Source of the DNA: an uncultured Faecalibacterium sp.
Lineage (GTDB): Bacteria; Bacillota; Clostridia; Oscillospirales; Ruminococcaceae
Assembly: GCA_937917475.1 (NCBI GenBank)
Contig: CALDNF010000247.1
Span: 1-12,973 of the forward strand
DNA length: 12,973 nucleotides
Reading direction: 5' to 3'
In this document: positions 7,624 through 12,973 of the stretch, piece by piece
Position numbering within the stretch: the first letter of the stretch is position 1
Layout: each line of letters begins with the position of its first letter
Program-made: the position numbers and the translations under genes
The notes under the pieces: model-generated
The model's input: the letters and a program-made list of their open reading frames with translations, nothing else
Told to the model about the DNA's origin: nothing
The model's database searches: none

Positions 7624-7639
7624 CAGAAAGGACCCCCTT

Positions 7640-8383
7640 ATGGAGCTGCATACTTTTACTGAACCCGCCATTGTCATGAACGCTGATGCGGATTTCCGCC
7701 GTCAGCTCAAGCCCAGTGCGCTGTTCCGCTATGTGGAACAGGCGGCGGCAGACCATGCCCGTGCCTATGGGATGGACGATGCCTTTTTCAAGGCGCATCA
7801 CACGGCTTTTCTGGTAGGCAAACAGGCGGTGAAGATCAACCGGATGCCCACACGGGCCGAACAGCTCACTCTTGTCACCGCCTGTGAGCAGTGCAAGAAA
7901 GGCTCTATGAAGCGGCTGACCCGCCTTTTGGATGAGACAGGGGAGGAGCTGGCCTTGGTGGATGCCCGCTGGATCGTGGTGAACACCGATGAGGAAAAGA
8001 TCGTCCGCCAGCCCAGCTGGTATACCCCGGATTTCTGGAATGTGGATCTGGATGGAGAACTGCCTCAGCTGGTCCACAAGACGCAGGAGCTGACCGATGC
8101 AGGCAGCCGGACGGCGAGCTATTCGCTGTGCGATTTGAACCATCATGTCAACAACTCGTTCTATCTGGATATTGCCTGTGATGCTCTGCCGCTGGAAGCC
8201 ATTGAAGCAGGGCCGCTGACGTTCGCTGCGGTGAAGTACCATCGTGAGATCCCCATGGGGGCACAGGTGGAAGTCAAATACGGCCCCAGCGCAGAGGGCT
8301 GGTATGTGCAGGGCCGCAGGGGAGAGCATCTGGCTTTTGAGTGCTATCTCCGCTTTGGTACCCCGGATTCTGCTGCGGTCTGA
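7640..8383 (+). CDS. Acyl-ACP thioesterase
   Basis: This 247-residue protein is a bacterial member of the FatA/FatB-type acyl-ACP thioesterases, which hydrolyse acyl-acyl carrier protein to free fatty acid in the cytoplasm. The fold is two hotdog halves. The second half carries DLNHHVNNSFYLD, in which D165, N167 and H169 match the D.N.HVNN.Y active-site region. The first half has LFRYVEQAAADHA and the WIVVN strand typical of the family. ATG 7640 is chosen because AAAGGA (7627-7632) lies 7 bases upstream; a longer frame from 7592 would start inside the terminator stem. A terminator directly precedes the gene and I see no good promoter between it and potD. Expression therefore depends on read-through or on an unrecognised promoter inside potD. 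No clear terminator of its own is close behind. Confidence 0.85.
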   Translation: MELHTFTEPAIVMNADADFRRQLKPSALFRYVEQAAADHARAYGMDDAFFKAHHTAFLVGKQAVKINRMPTRAEQLTLVTACEQCKKGSMKRLTRLLDETGEELALVDARWIVVNTDEEKIVRQPSWYTPDFWNVDLDGELPQLVHKTQELTDAGSRTASYSLCDLNHHVNNSFYLDIACDALPLEAIEAGPLTFAAVKYHREIPMGAQVEVKYGPSAEGWYVQGRRGEHLAFECYLRFGTPDSAAV

Positions 8384-8424
8384 GACGGAAAAACCAAAGG
8401 CTGCTTTAAGAAAAAATCAAAAAA

Positions 8425-8486
8425 GTTACAAAAAGTTACAAAATCCTCTTGCAAAATGGTCTCAAAAGAGTTACAATATGGTTACA
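8425..8486 (+). repeat. Four GTTACA direct repeats
   Basis: GTTACA occurs at 8425-8430, 8435-8440, 8470-8475 and 8481-8486, the first two as a tandem AAAAGTTACA. A fifth copy is at 8833-8838, just after the guaB promoter. They overlap a possible promoter and lie in A-rich sequence. They could be regulator sites or chance in A/T-rich DNA. Confidence 0.4.
8449..8477 (+). promoter_or_regulatory. Possible promoter of the structured region upstream of guaB
   Basis: TTGCAA (8449-8454, 4 of 6) is followed by a 17-base spacer and TACAAT (8472-8477, 5 of 6). It would start transcription near 8484, and the next terminator-like hairpin ends at 8661, predicting a transcript of about 178 nt. The -10 box overlaps one of the GTTACA repeats. 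Confidence 0.45.
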
Positions 8487-8536
8487 GAAAAGCGAATCGC
8501 TCTTCTGGATCATGAAATCTTTTTCTTCTTGTTCTT

Positions 8537-8615
8537 GAGATACCGGGCGCAGAATTTCCTCCTCCGACTGTTCTCCTTCACAGTTGACGTTCCTGCGCCG
8601 CACAGGCGGTATCTC
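8537..8615. ncRNA. Strong imperfect inverted repeat, possible structured RNA
   Basis: GAGATACCG (8537-8545) pairs with CGGTATCTC (8607-8615). Directly inside, GGCGCAG (8546-8552) pairs with CTGCGCC (8593-8599), giving 16 bp interrupted only by a 7-base bulge at 8600-8606. The apex adds ACTGT/ACAGT (8567-8571 and 8580-8584). It lies between a possible promoter and a terminator on the plus strand, so it may be a small RNA of about 178 nt or part of a leader. It could equally be a palindromic intergenic repeat element. No reading frame here looks like a real protein. I do not recognise the family. Confidence 0.45.
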
Positions 8616-8632
8616 GCTTCGTGTGCAAAAGA

Positions 8633-8661
8633 GTCCATCCGGAAAACGGATGGGCTTTTTT
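8633..8661 (+). terminator. Terminator between the thioesterase gene and guaB
   Basis: GTCCATCCG (8633-8641) pairs with CGGATGGGC (8647-8655) over 9 bp, with one T-G pair and a GAAAA loop. Six T's follow (8656-8661). It ends either the thioesterase transcript or the possible small RNA upstream. Confidence 0.88.
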
Positions 8662-8698
8662 GCATCTGCGGGCTGCAAAAAGAAAGCAAAAACCGCAC

Positions 8699-8733
8699 AA
8701 AATCGGGGAAAGAGTCTTACTTTGCCCGATTTT
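8699..8733. terminator. Second hairpin, possibly a bidirectional terminator
   Basis: AAAATCGGG (8699-8707) pairs with CCCGATTTT (8725-8733), with AAAG/CTTT continuing inward after one mismatch. The T-run on either strand is only four long, so termination would be weak. It lies 50 bases before the guaB -35 box and may insulate that promoter. Confidence 0.5.
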
Positions 8734-8782
8734 CCTATACAAAGTGACTGGTTTTCTGCAATACGGTTTTCTAAAGTTTGTT

Positions 8783-8811
8783 TTGTATTCGGCGGGCTTT
8801 TGTGGTATAGT
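8783..8811 (+). promoter_or_regulatory. guaB: Promoter of guaB
   Basis: TATAGT (8806-8811, 5 of 6) is the -10 box, with a weak -35 TTGTAT (8783-8788) at a 17-base spacing. The predicted start is about 8818, giving an untranslated leader of about 88 bases. That leader shows no hairpin I trust and ends in the AAAGGAG site before guaB. Confidence 0.6.
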
Positions 8812-8905
8812 ATATACAATCATTTTAAGCAAGTTACACACATTTGAAGTGAAGAATTTTGTTGCTGCTGCGATGGGCTGCAATCAGAGAAAAGGAGTTT
8901 CGACT

Positions 8906-10420
8906 ATGGCTTATTTTTATGAAGAACCTTCCCGTACCTTTGGTGAGTACCTGCTCGTTCCCGGTTATTCTTCTGCAGCGAATGTTCCTGCCGCTGTCAG
9001 CCTCAAGACCCCGCTGGTCAAGTACCGCAAGGGTGTGGAGGAGTGCCCGCTGGAAATGAACATTCCTATGATCAGTGCCATTATGCAGTCCGTCTCCGGC
9101 GATAAGCTGGCCATTGCGCTGGCACGTCAGGGCGGTGTTTCCTTCATTTACGGTTCCCAGAGCATCGAGAACGAAGCTGCCATGGTCCGTCGGGTCAAGA
9201 GCTACAAGGCCGGTTATGTCGTCTCCGACTCCAATCTGGCTCCGGATGCCACCCTCCACGATGTGCTGGAGCTGAAGGCCCGCACCGGCCATTCCACCAT
9301 TGCCATCACCGCCGACGGCACCCCCAACGGCAAGCTGATGGGCATTGTGGCTTCCCGTGATTACCGGGTCAATCACACCCCCGACGATGCACCGGTCACT
9401 ACCTTCATGACCCCCATTGAGAAGCTGGTCACCGCACCGGAGAACACCTCTCTGCACGACTGCAACAACATCATCTGGGACAACAAGATCAACACCCTGC
9501 CTCTGGTGGATGCCGAGGGCAACCTGAAGTATATCGTGTTCCGCAAGGATTACGATTCCCACAAGAAGAACGCCAATGAGCTGCTGGATGCCAACAAGAG
9601 CTATGTTGTGGGTGCAGGCATCAACACCCGTGACTATGCCGAGCGTGTGCCTGCTCTGGTGGACGCCGGTGTGGATGTGCTCTGCATTGATTCTTCTGAG
9701 GGTTATTCTGAGTGGCAGAGCCGCACCATCGGCTGGATCCGTGAGAAGTACGGCAACACCGTCAAGGTGGGCGCAGGCAACGTGGTGGATGCTGAGGGCT
9801 TCCGCTTCCTGGCAAAGGCTGGTGCCGACTTTGTGAAGATCGGCATCGGCGGCGGCTCCATCTGCATCACCCGTGAGACCAAGGGCATCGGCCGTGGTCA
9901 GGCAACTGCGGTCATCGAGGTGGCCAAGGCCCGGGATGAGTACTTCAAGGAGACCGGCATCTATGTGCCCATCTGCTCCGACGGCGGCATCGTGCACGAT
10001 TACCACATCACACTGGCTCTGGCTATGGGCGCAGACTTTGTGATGCTGGGCCGTTATTTTGCCCGTTTTGACGAGAGCCCCACGAACAAGGTCCGGATCA
10101 ATGGCCAGTACATGAAGGAGTACTGGGGCGAAGGCTCCAACCGTGCCCGCAACTGGCAGCGGTATGATTTGGGCGGCTCTTCCAAGCTGAGCTTTGAAGA
10201 GGGCGTGGACAGCTATGTTCCTTACGCCGGCCCTCTGGCCGACGGTGTGCAGACCACTCTGTACAAGGTCAAGAGCACCATGTGCAACTGCGGTGCACTC
10301 ACCATCCCTGAACTGCAGCAGAAAGCCAAGCTGACTGTGGTCTCTTCCACCTCCATTGTGGAGGGCGGCAGCCATGACGTTGTGCTGAAGAACGCTACCC
10401 CCAGCATTATGAACGGCTGA
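8906..10420 (+). CDS. guaB: IMP dehydrogenase
   Basis: This 504-residue enzyme oxidises IMP to XMP with NAD+, the committed step to GMP, in the cytoplasm. The TIM-barrel is interrupted by two CBS domains at about 103-215. The catalytic loop reads GIGGGSICITRE with Cys320, where most IMPDHs have GIGPGSICTTR. The following GIGRGQATA, the phosphate-binding SDGGI, and MLGRYFA are as expected. The mobile-flap region contains YWGEGSNRARNW. ATG 8906 is chosen over an upstream in-frame start at 8621 because AAAGGAG (8891-8897) is 8 bases away and the extension contains the promoter and terminators. The motif changes suggest a branch of IMPDH found in clostridia rather than loss of function. It is a single-gene unit with its own promoter and terminator. 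Confidence 0.9.
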   Translation: MAYFYEEPSRTFGEYLLVPGYSSAANVPAAVSLKTPLVKYRKGVEECPLEMNIPMISAIMQSVSGDKLAIALARQGGVSFIYGSQSIENEAAMVRRVKSYKAGYVVSDSNLAPDATLHDVLELKARTGHSTIAITADGTPNGKLMGIVASRDYRVNHTPDDAPVTTFMTPIEKLVTAPENTSLHDCNNIIWDNKINTLPLVDAEGNLKYIVFRKDYDSHKKNANELLDANKSYVVGAGINTRDYAERVPALVDAGVDVLCIDSSEGYSEWQSRTIGWIREKYGNTVKVGAGNVVDAEGFRFLAKAGADFVKIGIGGGSICITRETKGIGRGQATAVIEVAKARDEYFKETGIYVPICSDGGIVHDYHITLALAMGADFVMLGRYFARFDESPTNKVRINGQYMKEYWGEGSNRARNWQRYDLGGSSKLSFEEGVDSYVPYAGPLADGVQTTLYKVKSTMCNCGALTIPELQQKAKLTVVSSTSIVEGGSHDVVLKNATPSIMNG

Positions 10421-10439
10421 GTCTGTTTTTGAATCCCTG

Positions 10440-10472
10440 ACCGCCTCCGGCCTGCCGCCGGGGGCGGTTTTT
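10440..10472 (+). terminator. Terminator of guaB
   Basis: ACCGCCTCCGG (10440-10450) pairs with CCGGGGGCGGT (10458-10468) over 11 bp with one T-G pair, around a 7-base loop. A run of five T (10468-10472) follows, 20 bases after the guaB stop. Confidence 0.93.
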
Positions 10473-10527
10473 GGATAAAACGGAAAAAGAATTTTACCGC
10501 ATCCACGCAAGAACTTTACCTGACCAC

Positions 10528-10556
10528 TTGCACCGTGGGCAAAACCGTGATATAGT
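10528..10556 (+). promoter_or_regulatory. pncB: Promoter of pncB
   Basis: TTGCAC (10528-10533, 4 of 6) is followed by a 17-base spacer and TATAGT (10551-10556, 5 of 6). The start is predicted near 10563, which places a perfect palindrome at about +5 to +20. Confidence 0.75.
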
Positions 10557-10566
10557 GATAGCAACG

Positions 10567-10582
10567 CCCTGTCATGACAGGG
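10567..10582. promoter_or_regulatory. Perfect 16-bp palindrome, candidate operator of pncB
   Basis: CCCTGTCATGACAGGG is a perfect inverted repeat with no spacer, centred at 10574/10575, just downstream of the pncB -10 box. A bound dimeric repressor here would block transcription. In other Firmicutes niacin salvage genes are controlled by the repressor NiaR, which is a candidate, but I cannot confirm its site from memory. A flanking AACGC (10563-10567) and GCGTT (10593-10597) could also make an RNA hairpin. Confidence 0.55.
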
Positions 10583-10606
10583 GAAAAGGAGAGCGTTCTG
10601 CGGCAG

Positions 10607-10660
10607 ATGTGGCTCGGACGGGGCCGCTGCGGGTGGAGCAAAGAGAGGGAACCTCTATGA
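10607..10660 (+). CDS. Possible 17-codon leader peptide overlapping pncB
   Basis: A short frame from ATG 10607 encodes MWLGRGRCGWSKEREPL and ends with TGA at 10658-10660, sharing ATGA with the pncB start. The nearest ribosome binding site, AAGGAG (10586-10591), is 15 bases away, which is too far for good initiation. A CTG at 10598 would sit 6 bases away. Translation through it would open the hairpin that hides the pncB ribosome binding site. It may well be chance. Confidence 0.2.
   Translation: MWLGRGRCGWSKEREPL
10644..10656 (+). promoter_or_regulatory. Small hairpin covering the pncB ribosome binding site
   Basis: AGAGG (10644-10648) pairs perfectly with CCTCT (10652-10656) around a GAA loop, immediately before the pncB ATG. 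The purine strand is the ribosome binding site itself, so folding would mask it. The stem is only 5 bp and of modest stability. Confidence 0.45.
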
Positions 10661-12174
10661 GTGAGATGAAAGTAATTCCGTATATTCCGGATGAAGATTA
10701 TGATAACCCCGCCATGGTGGTGGATTTTTACGAATTCACGATGGCCAACTGTCTGTTCCTGCATGGGTTCAAGGATACTACGCTGGTGTTTGATATGTTC
10801 TTCCGCAAGAACCCGGACGATCAGGGCTATTCCATCAGCGCAGGCCAGCGCAAACTGACCCGCTTTTTGCTGAACTACCATTTCAACGAGCAGGATATTT
10901 GCTGGCTGCGCACCAAGGGCATGAGCGAGGAGTTCTGTGAGTATCTGCGCACTTACCGCTGGAAGGGTGATATGTACGCACTGCCCGAGGGCACGGTCTG
11001 CTATCCGCAGGTGCAGATGGTCCGGATCGAGTGCGATCTGGTGGGTGCGATCCTGATCGAGACCTACCTGCTCCAGACCATGAACTTCCACAGCCTGATC
11101 GCCACCAAGGCAACCCGTGTGGTGGGCTTGAACACCCATACCCCCCGCAATGTCATGGAGTTCGGCACCCGCCGTGCACAGGGGGAGAGCGCAGGCAACG
11201 ACGGTGCATATGCTGCCGTTCTGGGCGGCTGCTCCGGCACGGCCAACTGTCTGGCAGAGATGAAGTATGGCTCCGATGTCAAGGCCGTTGGCACTGTGGC
11301 CCACAGCTTCATTGAGTTCTTCCCCACGGAATTTGATGCATTCAAGGCCTTTGCCGACACCTATCCGGAGTCGGTCAGCCTGCTGCTGGATACTTATAAC
11401 ATCATGGAGAGCGGTCTGCCCAACCTGATCAAGCTGGACGATTATCTGATCGAGAAATATCCCAACGACCCCAACCGCCGTGTTAAGTCGGCCCGTATCG
11501 ACTCCGGCGATCTGGCCCGGGGCTCCAAGCGGCTGCGCAAAGCTCTGGACGCCGCTGGCAAGCCCTATATCAAGCTGGTGGCATCCAACAGTCTGGATGA
11601 AAAGAAGATTGCCAATATGGAACTCTATGAGCACGCTCATTTTGATTCTTACGGCGTAGGTGAGAACCTGATTACCTCTGCTTCCGACCCTGTGTTCGGC
11701 GGCGTGTACAAGCTGGTGGCAGTCAAACGTCCCGACGGCACCTATCAGCCCAAGATGAAGTGCTCCGATTCTGCCAGCAAGGCCATCATCCCGGGCAAGA
11801 AGATCCCTTGGCGTCTCTACGATGAAAATGGTCAGGCACAGTGTGACCTGATCGCTATGGATGATGAAGTGATCGAAGCCGGCAAGCCGGTGGCCATGGT
11901 CAATCTGGACCCGGATGCCATTGAGCGCACCATCACCATCACCCCCACCCGGGTCAAGAAGTTGCTGGTGCCTCACATCCTCCACGGTGAGCTTGCCATT
12001 GAGCTGCCCACCATCGCAGAGAAAAAGGCATATATCGCAAAGCAGCTCACCGAGGAAACATGGGAGAGCGAGCTGCGTCCCGAATATCCCCATAAACACT
12101 ATGTCAACATGACCCCGGCTGTGGCCGAGTGCCGCTCCCGGATGTACGCCGAGCTTCACGGCGGCAAGGTCTGA
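10657..12174 (+). CDS. pncB: Nicotinate phosphoribosyltransferase
   Basis: This 505-residue cytoplasmic enzyme joins nicotinate to PRPP, with ATP, to give nicotinate mononucleotide, the entry step of niacin salvage to NAD (Preiss-Handler pathway). The N-terminus DFYEFTMANCLF is typical of the family. EFGTRRAQG is followed by GTVAHSF, in which His216 corresponds to the phosphorylated catalytic His. RIDSGDLARGSKRLR carries the phosphoribosyl-binding acidic loop. VASNSLDE, then GVGENLITSASDPVFGGVYKLV, complete the barrel. ATG 10657 is preferred to an in-frame start at 10471 because the longer form would include the promoter. It also starts inside the guaB terminator. The purine-rich ribosome binding site (10643-10650) sits in a small hairpin. 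It is transcribed alone; I see no terminator before the tRNA promoter. Confidence 0.93.
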   Translation: MSEMKVIPYIPDEDYDNPAMVVDFYEFTMANCLFLHGFKDTTLVFDMFFRKNPDDQGYSISAGQRKLTRFLLNYHFNEQDICWLRTKGMSEEFCEYLRTYRWKGDMYALPEGTVCYPQVQMVRIECDLVGAILIETYLLQTMNFHSLIATKATRVVGLNTHTPRNVMEFGTRRAQGESAGNDGAYAAVLGGCSGTANCLAEMKYGSDVKAVGTVAHSFIEFFPTEFDAFKAFADTYPESVSLLLDTYNIMESGLPNLIKLDDYLIEKYPNDPNRRVKSARIDSGDLARGSKRLRKALDAAGKPYIKLVASNSLDEKKIANMELYEHAHFDSYGVGENLITSASDPVFGGVYKLVAVKRPDGTYQPKMKCSDSASKAIIPGKKIPWRLYDENGQAQCDLIAMDDEVIEAGKPVAMVNLDPDAIERTITITPTRVKKLLVPHILHGELAIELPTIAEKKAYIAKQLTEETWESELRPEYPHKHYVNMTPAVAECRSRMYAELHGGKV

Positions 12175-12181
12175 TGGGTTC

Positions 12182-12210
12182 TTGACAAAGTAAAGCATCT
12201 ATTGTATTAT
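12182..12210 (+). promoter_or_regulatory. Promoter of tRNA-Leu
   Basis: A perfect TTGACA (12182-12187) is followed by a 17-base spacer and TATTAT (12205-12210, 5 of 6). This strong promoter begins 7 bases after the pncB stop and predicts a start near 12215-12217. Confidence 0.88.
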
Positions 12211-12214
12211 ATAA

Positions 12215-12244
12215 GCTGTCGTTCACGGTAGCGTGTGCGGCAGC
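12215..12244 (+). other. Hairpin in the 5' leader of the tRNA-Leu transcript
   Basis: GCTGTCGT (12215-12222) pairs with GCGGCAGC (12237-12244), including two G-T pairs. After one T-T mismatch CACG/CGTG (12224-12227 and 12232-12235) closes a GTAG loop. It lies at the predicted transcript start and ends 8 bases before the mature tRNA. Confidence 0.5.
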
Positions 12245-12252
12245 TTCTCTTT

Positions 12253-12336
12253 GCCGCTGTGGTGAAATTGGCAGACACGAGGGACTTAAAATCCCTTTCT
12301 GGAGACAGAGTACGGGTTCGACCCCCGTCGGCGGCA
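12253..12336 (+). tRNA. tRNA-Leu, anticodon TAA
   Basis: This 84-base gene folds as a class II tRNA. The acceptor stem is GCCGCTG (12253-12259) with CGGCGGC (12329-12335), including one T-G pair. The anticodon stem is AGGGA (12280-12284) with TCCCT (12292-12296), and the loop CTTAAAA puts TAA at 12287-12289. A long variable arm follows, then the T arm with GGTTCGACC. The discriminator is A (12336), and no CCA is encoded, so the tail must be added after transcription. The long variable arm and A discriminator fit leucine. It is a single-gene unit between a strong promoter and a strong terminator and reads UUA and, by wobble, UUG. Confidence 0.97.
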
Positions 12337-12340
12337 TGAA

Positions 12341-12374
12341 AAAGCGTCAGCTCAAAACGAGCTGACGCTTTTTT
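12341..12374. terminator. Terminator after tRNA-Leu, probably bidirectional
   Basis: AAAGCGTCAGCTC (12341-12353) pairs perfectly with GAGCTGACGCTTT (12359-12371) around an AAAAC loop. T's continue to 12374, and A's before the stem give a U-tail on the minus strand. It can therefore serve both the tRNA and the convergent minus-strand gene that ends at 12396. Confidence 0.93.
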
Positions 12375-12395
12375 CTTATCGATGGATCGATGCGT

Positions 12396-12973
12396 TTATT
12401 CTGCTTTCGAGCTTTCTTCCTGCGCATGGAACCGCTCGAGGAAGCTGTGCTCTACACCCTCGGATTTATAGCCGGGCATAGTGTCCAGTGCAACGGCGTG
12501 GATGCTGCGGAAGATGCTGTTTTCAATGTTGGGATTGTCCCGCTTGAGGCGGCGGAGCAGGATCTTCGTCTCCTGCCGCTTGGAGCCACCGCCGCCGTTG
12601 TCGCACATGGTGCAGTTCTCGGTAAAGCGGCAGGCACACTGGATGAATTCCAGATCATTGTACCGCTTCCAGGCAAGGATATCCTCCTCCTTGATGCAGT
12701 ACATGGGGCGGATGAGGGTCATGCCGGGGAAGCTGGTGCTGTGGAGCATGGGAGGCATGGCCTGCAGCTGAGAGCCGTAGAACATGCTCATGACGGTGGT
12801 CTCAATGACATCGTTGAAGTGGTGCCCCAGAGCGATCTTGTTGCAGCCCAGCTCCTTGGCCTTGCTGTACAGGTGGCCGCGCCGCATCCGGGCACAGAGG
12901 TAGCAGGGGTTCTTGTCGGTGTTGTTGGCCACGGAGAAGATGTTGCTCTCAAAAATCGTCACCGGAATGTGGA
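12396..12973 (-). CDS. ttcA: TtcA-like tRNA 2-thiocytidine biosynthesis protein (5' end missing)
   Basis: About 192 C-terminal residues of an ATP-dependent tRNA thiolase of the TtcA/PP-loop superfamily are visible. The start and the SGGxDS PP-loop lie beyond the window. PCYLCARMRRGHLY carries the CxxC pair, followed by CNKIALGHHFNDVIETTVM, both characteristic of TtcA. These cysteines, with one from the later CTMC...SKRQE region, would hold the Fe-S cluster. The tail FRSIHAVALDTMPGYK is typical of clostridial members. The enzyme would thiolate cytidine 32 in tRNA. A GTG at 12962 is not taken as the start because the frame is open to the window edge and the conserved N-terminal domain is still missing. 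Some relatives act on other tRNA positions, so the exact target is inferred. It is convergent with tRNA-Leu and shares its terminator. Confidence 0.85.
   Translation of the reverse strand, partial: HIPVTIFESNIFSVANNTDKNPCYLCARMRRGHLYSKAKELGCNKIALGHHFNDVIETTVMSMFYGSQLQAMPPMLHSTSFPGMTLIRPMYCIKEEDILAWKRYNDLEFIQCACRFTENCTMCDNGGGGSKRQETKILLRRLKRDNPNIENSIFRSIHAVALDTMPGYKSEGVEHSFLERFHAQEESSKAE

Noticed and set aside
6566..8329. 587-codon open frame on the minus strand opposite potD and the thioesterase gene
   Set aside because: It crosses two convincing plus-strand genes and a terminator and matches no family I know. It is a product of codon bias in the sense genes.
8484..8661. Calling the region upstream of guaB a 6S RNA
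   Set aside because: Length and promoter-terminator layout are compatible. I could not form a long rod with a central bubble, and no conserved 6S sequence was recognised.
8436..8819. 127-codon minus-strand frame in the thioesterase-guaB gap
   Set aside because: It would start within the guaB promoter and run through two hairpins. Its Lys/Glu-rich, low-complexity translation looks like chance in purine-rich DNA. It is the only long frame in the gap, so it is recorded here.
8621..8905. N-terminal extension of guaB by 95 codons
   Set aside because: The extension covers the terminator at 8633-8661 and the guaB promoter, and it lacks IMPDH similarity. AAAGGAG before 8906 sets the start.
8834..10564. 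576-codon minus-strand frame opposite guaB
   Set aside because: Fully antisense to a clear IMP dehydrogenase with intact motifs. The His/Gly/Val-rich, domain-less translation is typical of a shadow frame.
10471..10656. N-terminal extension of pncB by 62 codons
   Set aside because: It starts within the guaB terminator and includes the pncB promoter and palindrome. Family similarity begins just after 10657.
10516..12198. 560-codon minus-strand frame opposite pncB
   Set aside because: Antisense to a well-supported nicotinate phosphoribosyltransferase, with no recognisable domain.

Overview
This window looks like an ordinary chromosomal stretch from a low-to-mid GC Firmicute. The strong AAGGAGG-type ribosome binding sites, TTGACA/TATAAT-type promoters and U-tailed hairpin terminators suggest this, as do the family flavour of the proteins: a GldA/F/G-like ABC exporter, potABCD, a bacterial acyl-ACP thioesterase, a clostridial-type IMP dehydrogenase and a clostridial TtcA-like protein. 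I infer a gut Clostridia member of the Faecalibacterium/Gemmiger/Subdoligranulum kind. That is recognition by eye, not a search result. No CRISPR array, transposase, integrase or phage gene was seen.

Layout. The end of rpmE (ribosomal protein bL31) and its terminator open the window. A three-gene, overlapping ABC-2 exporter cassette follows (305-3368: ATPase, permease, GldG-like auxiliary protein), closed by a strong terminator. A good promoter (3471-3499) then drives a leader of about 130 nt that can fold into a three-way-junction RNA. Its closing stem is itself a terminator-like hairpin with a U tail (3504-3605). This leader precedes potA-potB-potC-potD (3636-7585), a tightly coupled polyamine-type importer operon. 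Its binding protein has no lipobox and instead ends in a C-terminal membrane anchor. A terminator at 7590-7623 sits immediately before an acyl-ACP thioesterase gene (7640-8383).

The 522-base gene-free stretch 8384-8905 holds four GTTACA repeats, a possible promoter, a strong imperfect inverted repeat (8537-8615), two further hairpins and the guaB promoter. Then come guaB (IMP dehydrogenase, 8906-10420) and pncB (nicotinate phosphoribosyltransferase, 10657-12174), each with its own promoter and separated by a terminator. The pncB promoter carries a perfect 16-bp palindrome just after the -10 box, and its ribosome binding site lies in a small hairpin. A tRNA-Leu(UAA) gene with its own promoter and terminator follows. 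The window ends with the 3' part of a convergent TtcA-like tRNA thiolation gene on the minus strand.

How it fits together. These are mainly housekeeping functions: translation (bL31, tRNA-Leu, tRNA thiolation), polyamine uptake, GMP synthesis, niacin salvage to NAD, and acyl-chain release. The most interesting material is regulatory: the pot leader RNA, the inverted-repeat region before guaB, and the palindrome plus masked ribosome binding site of pncB.
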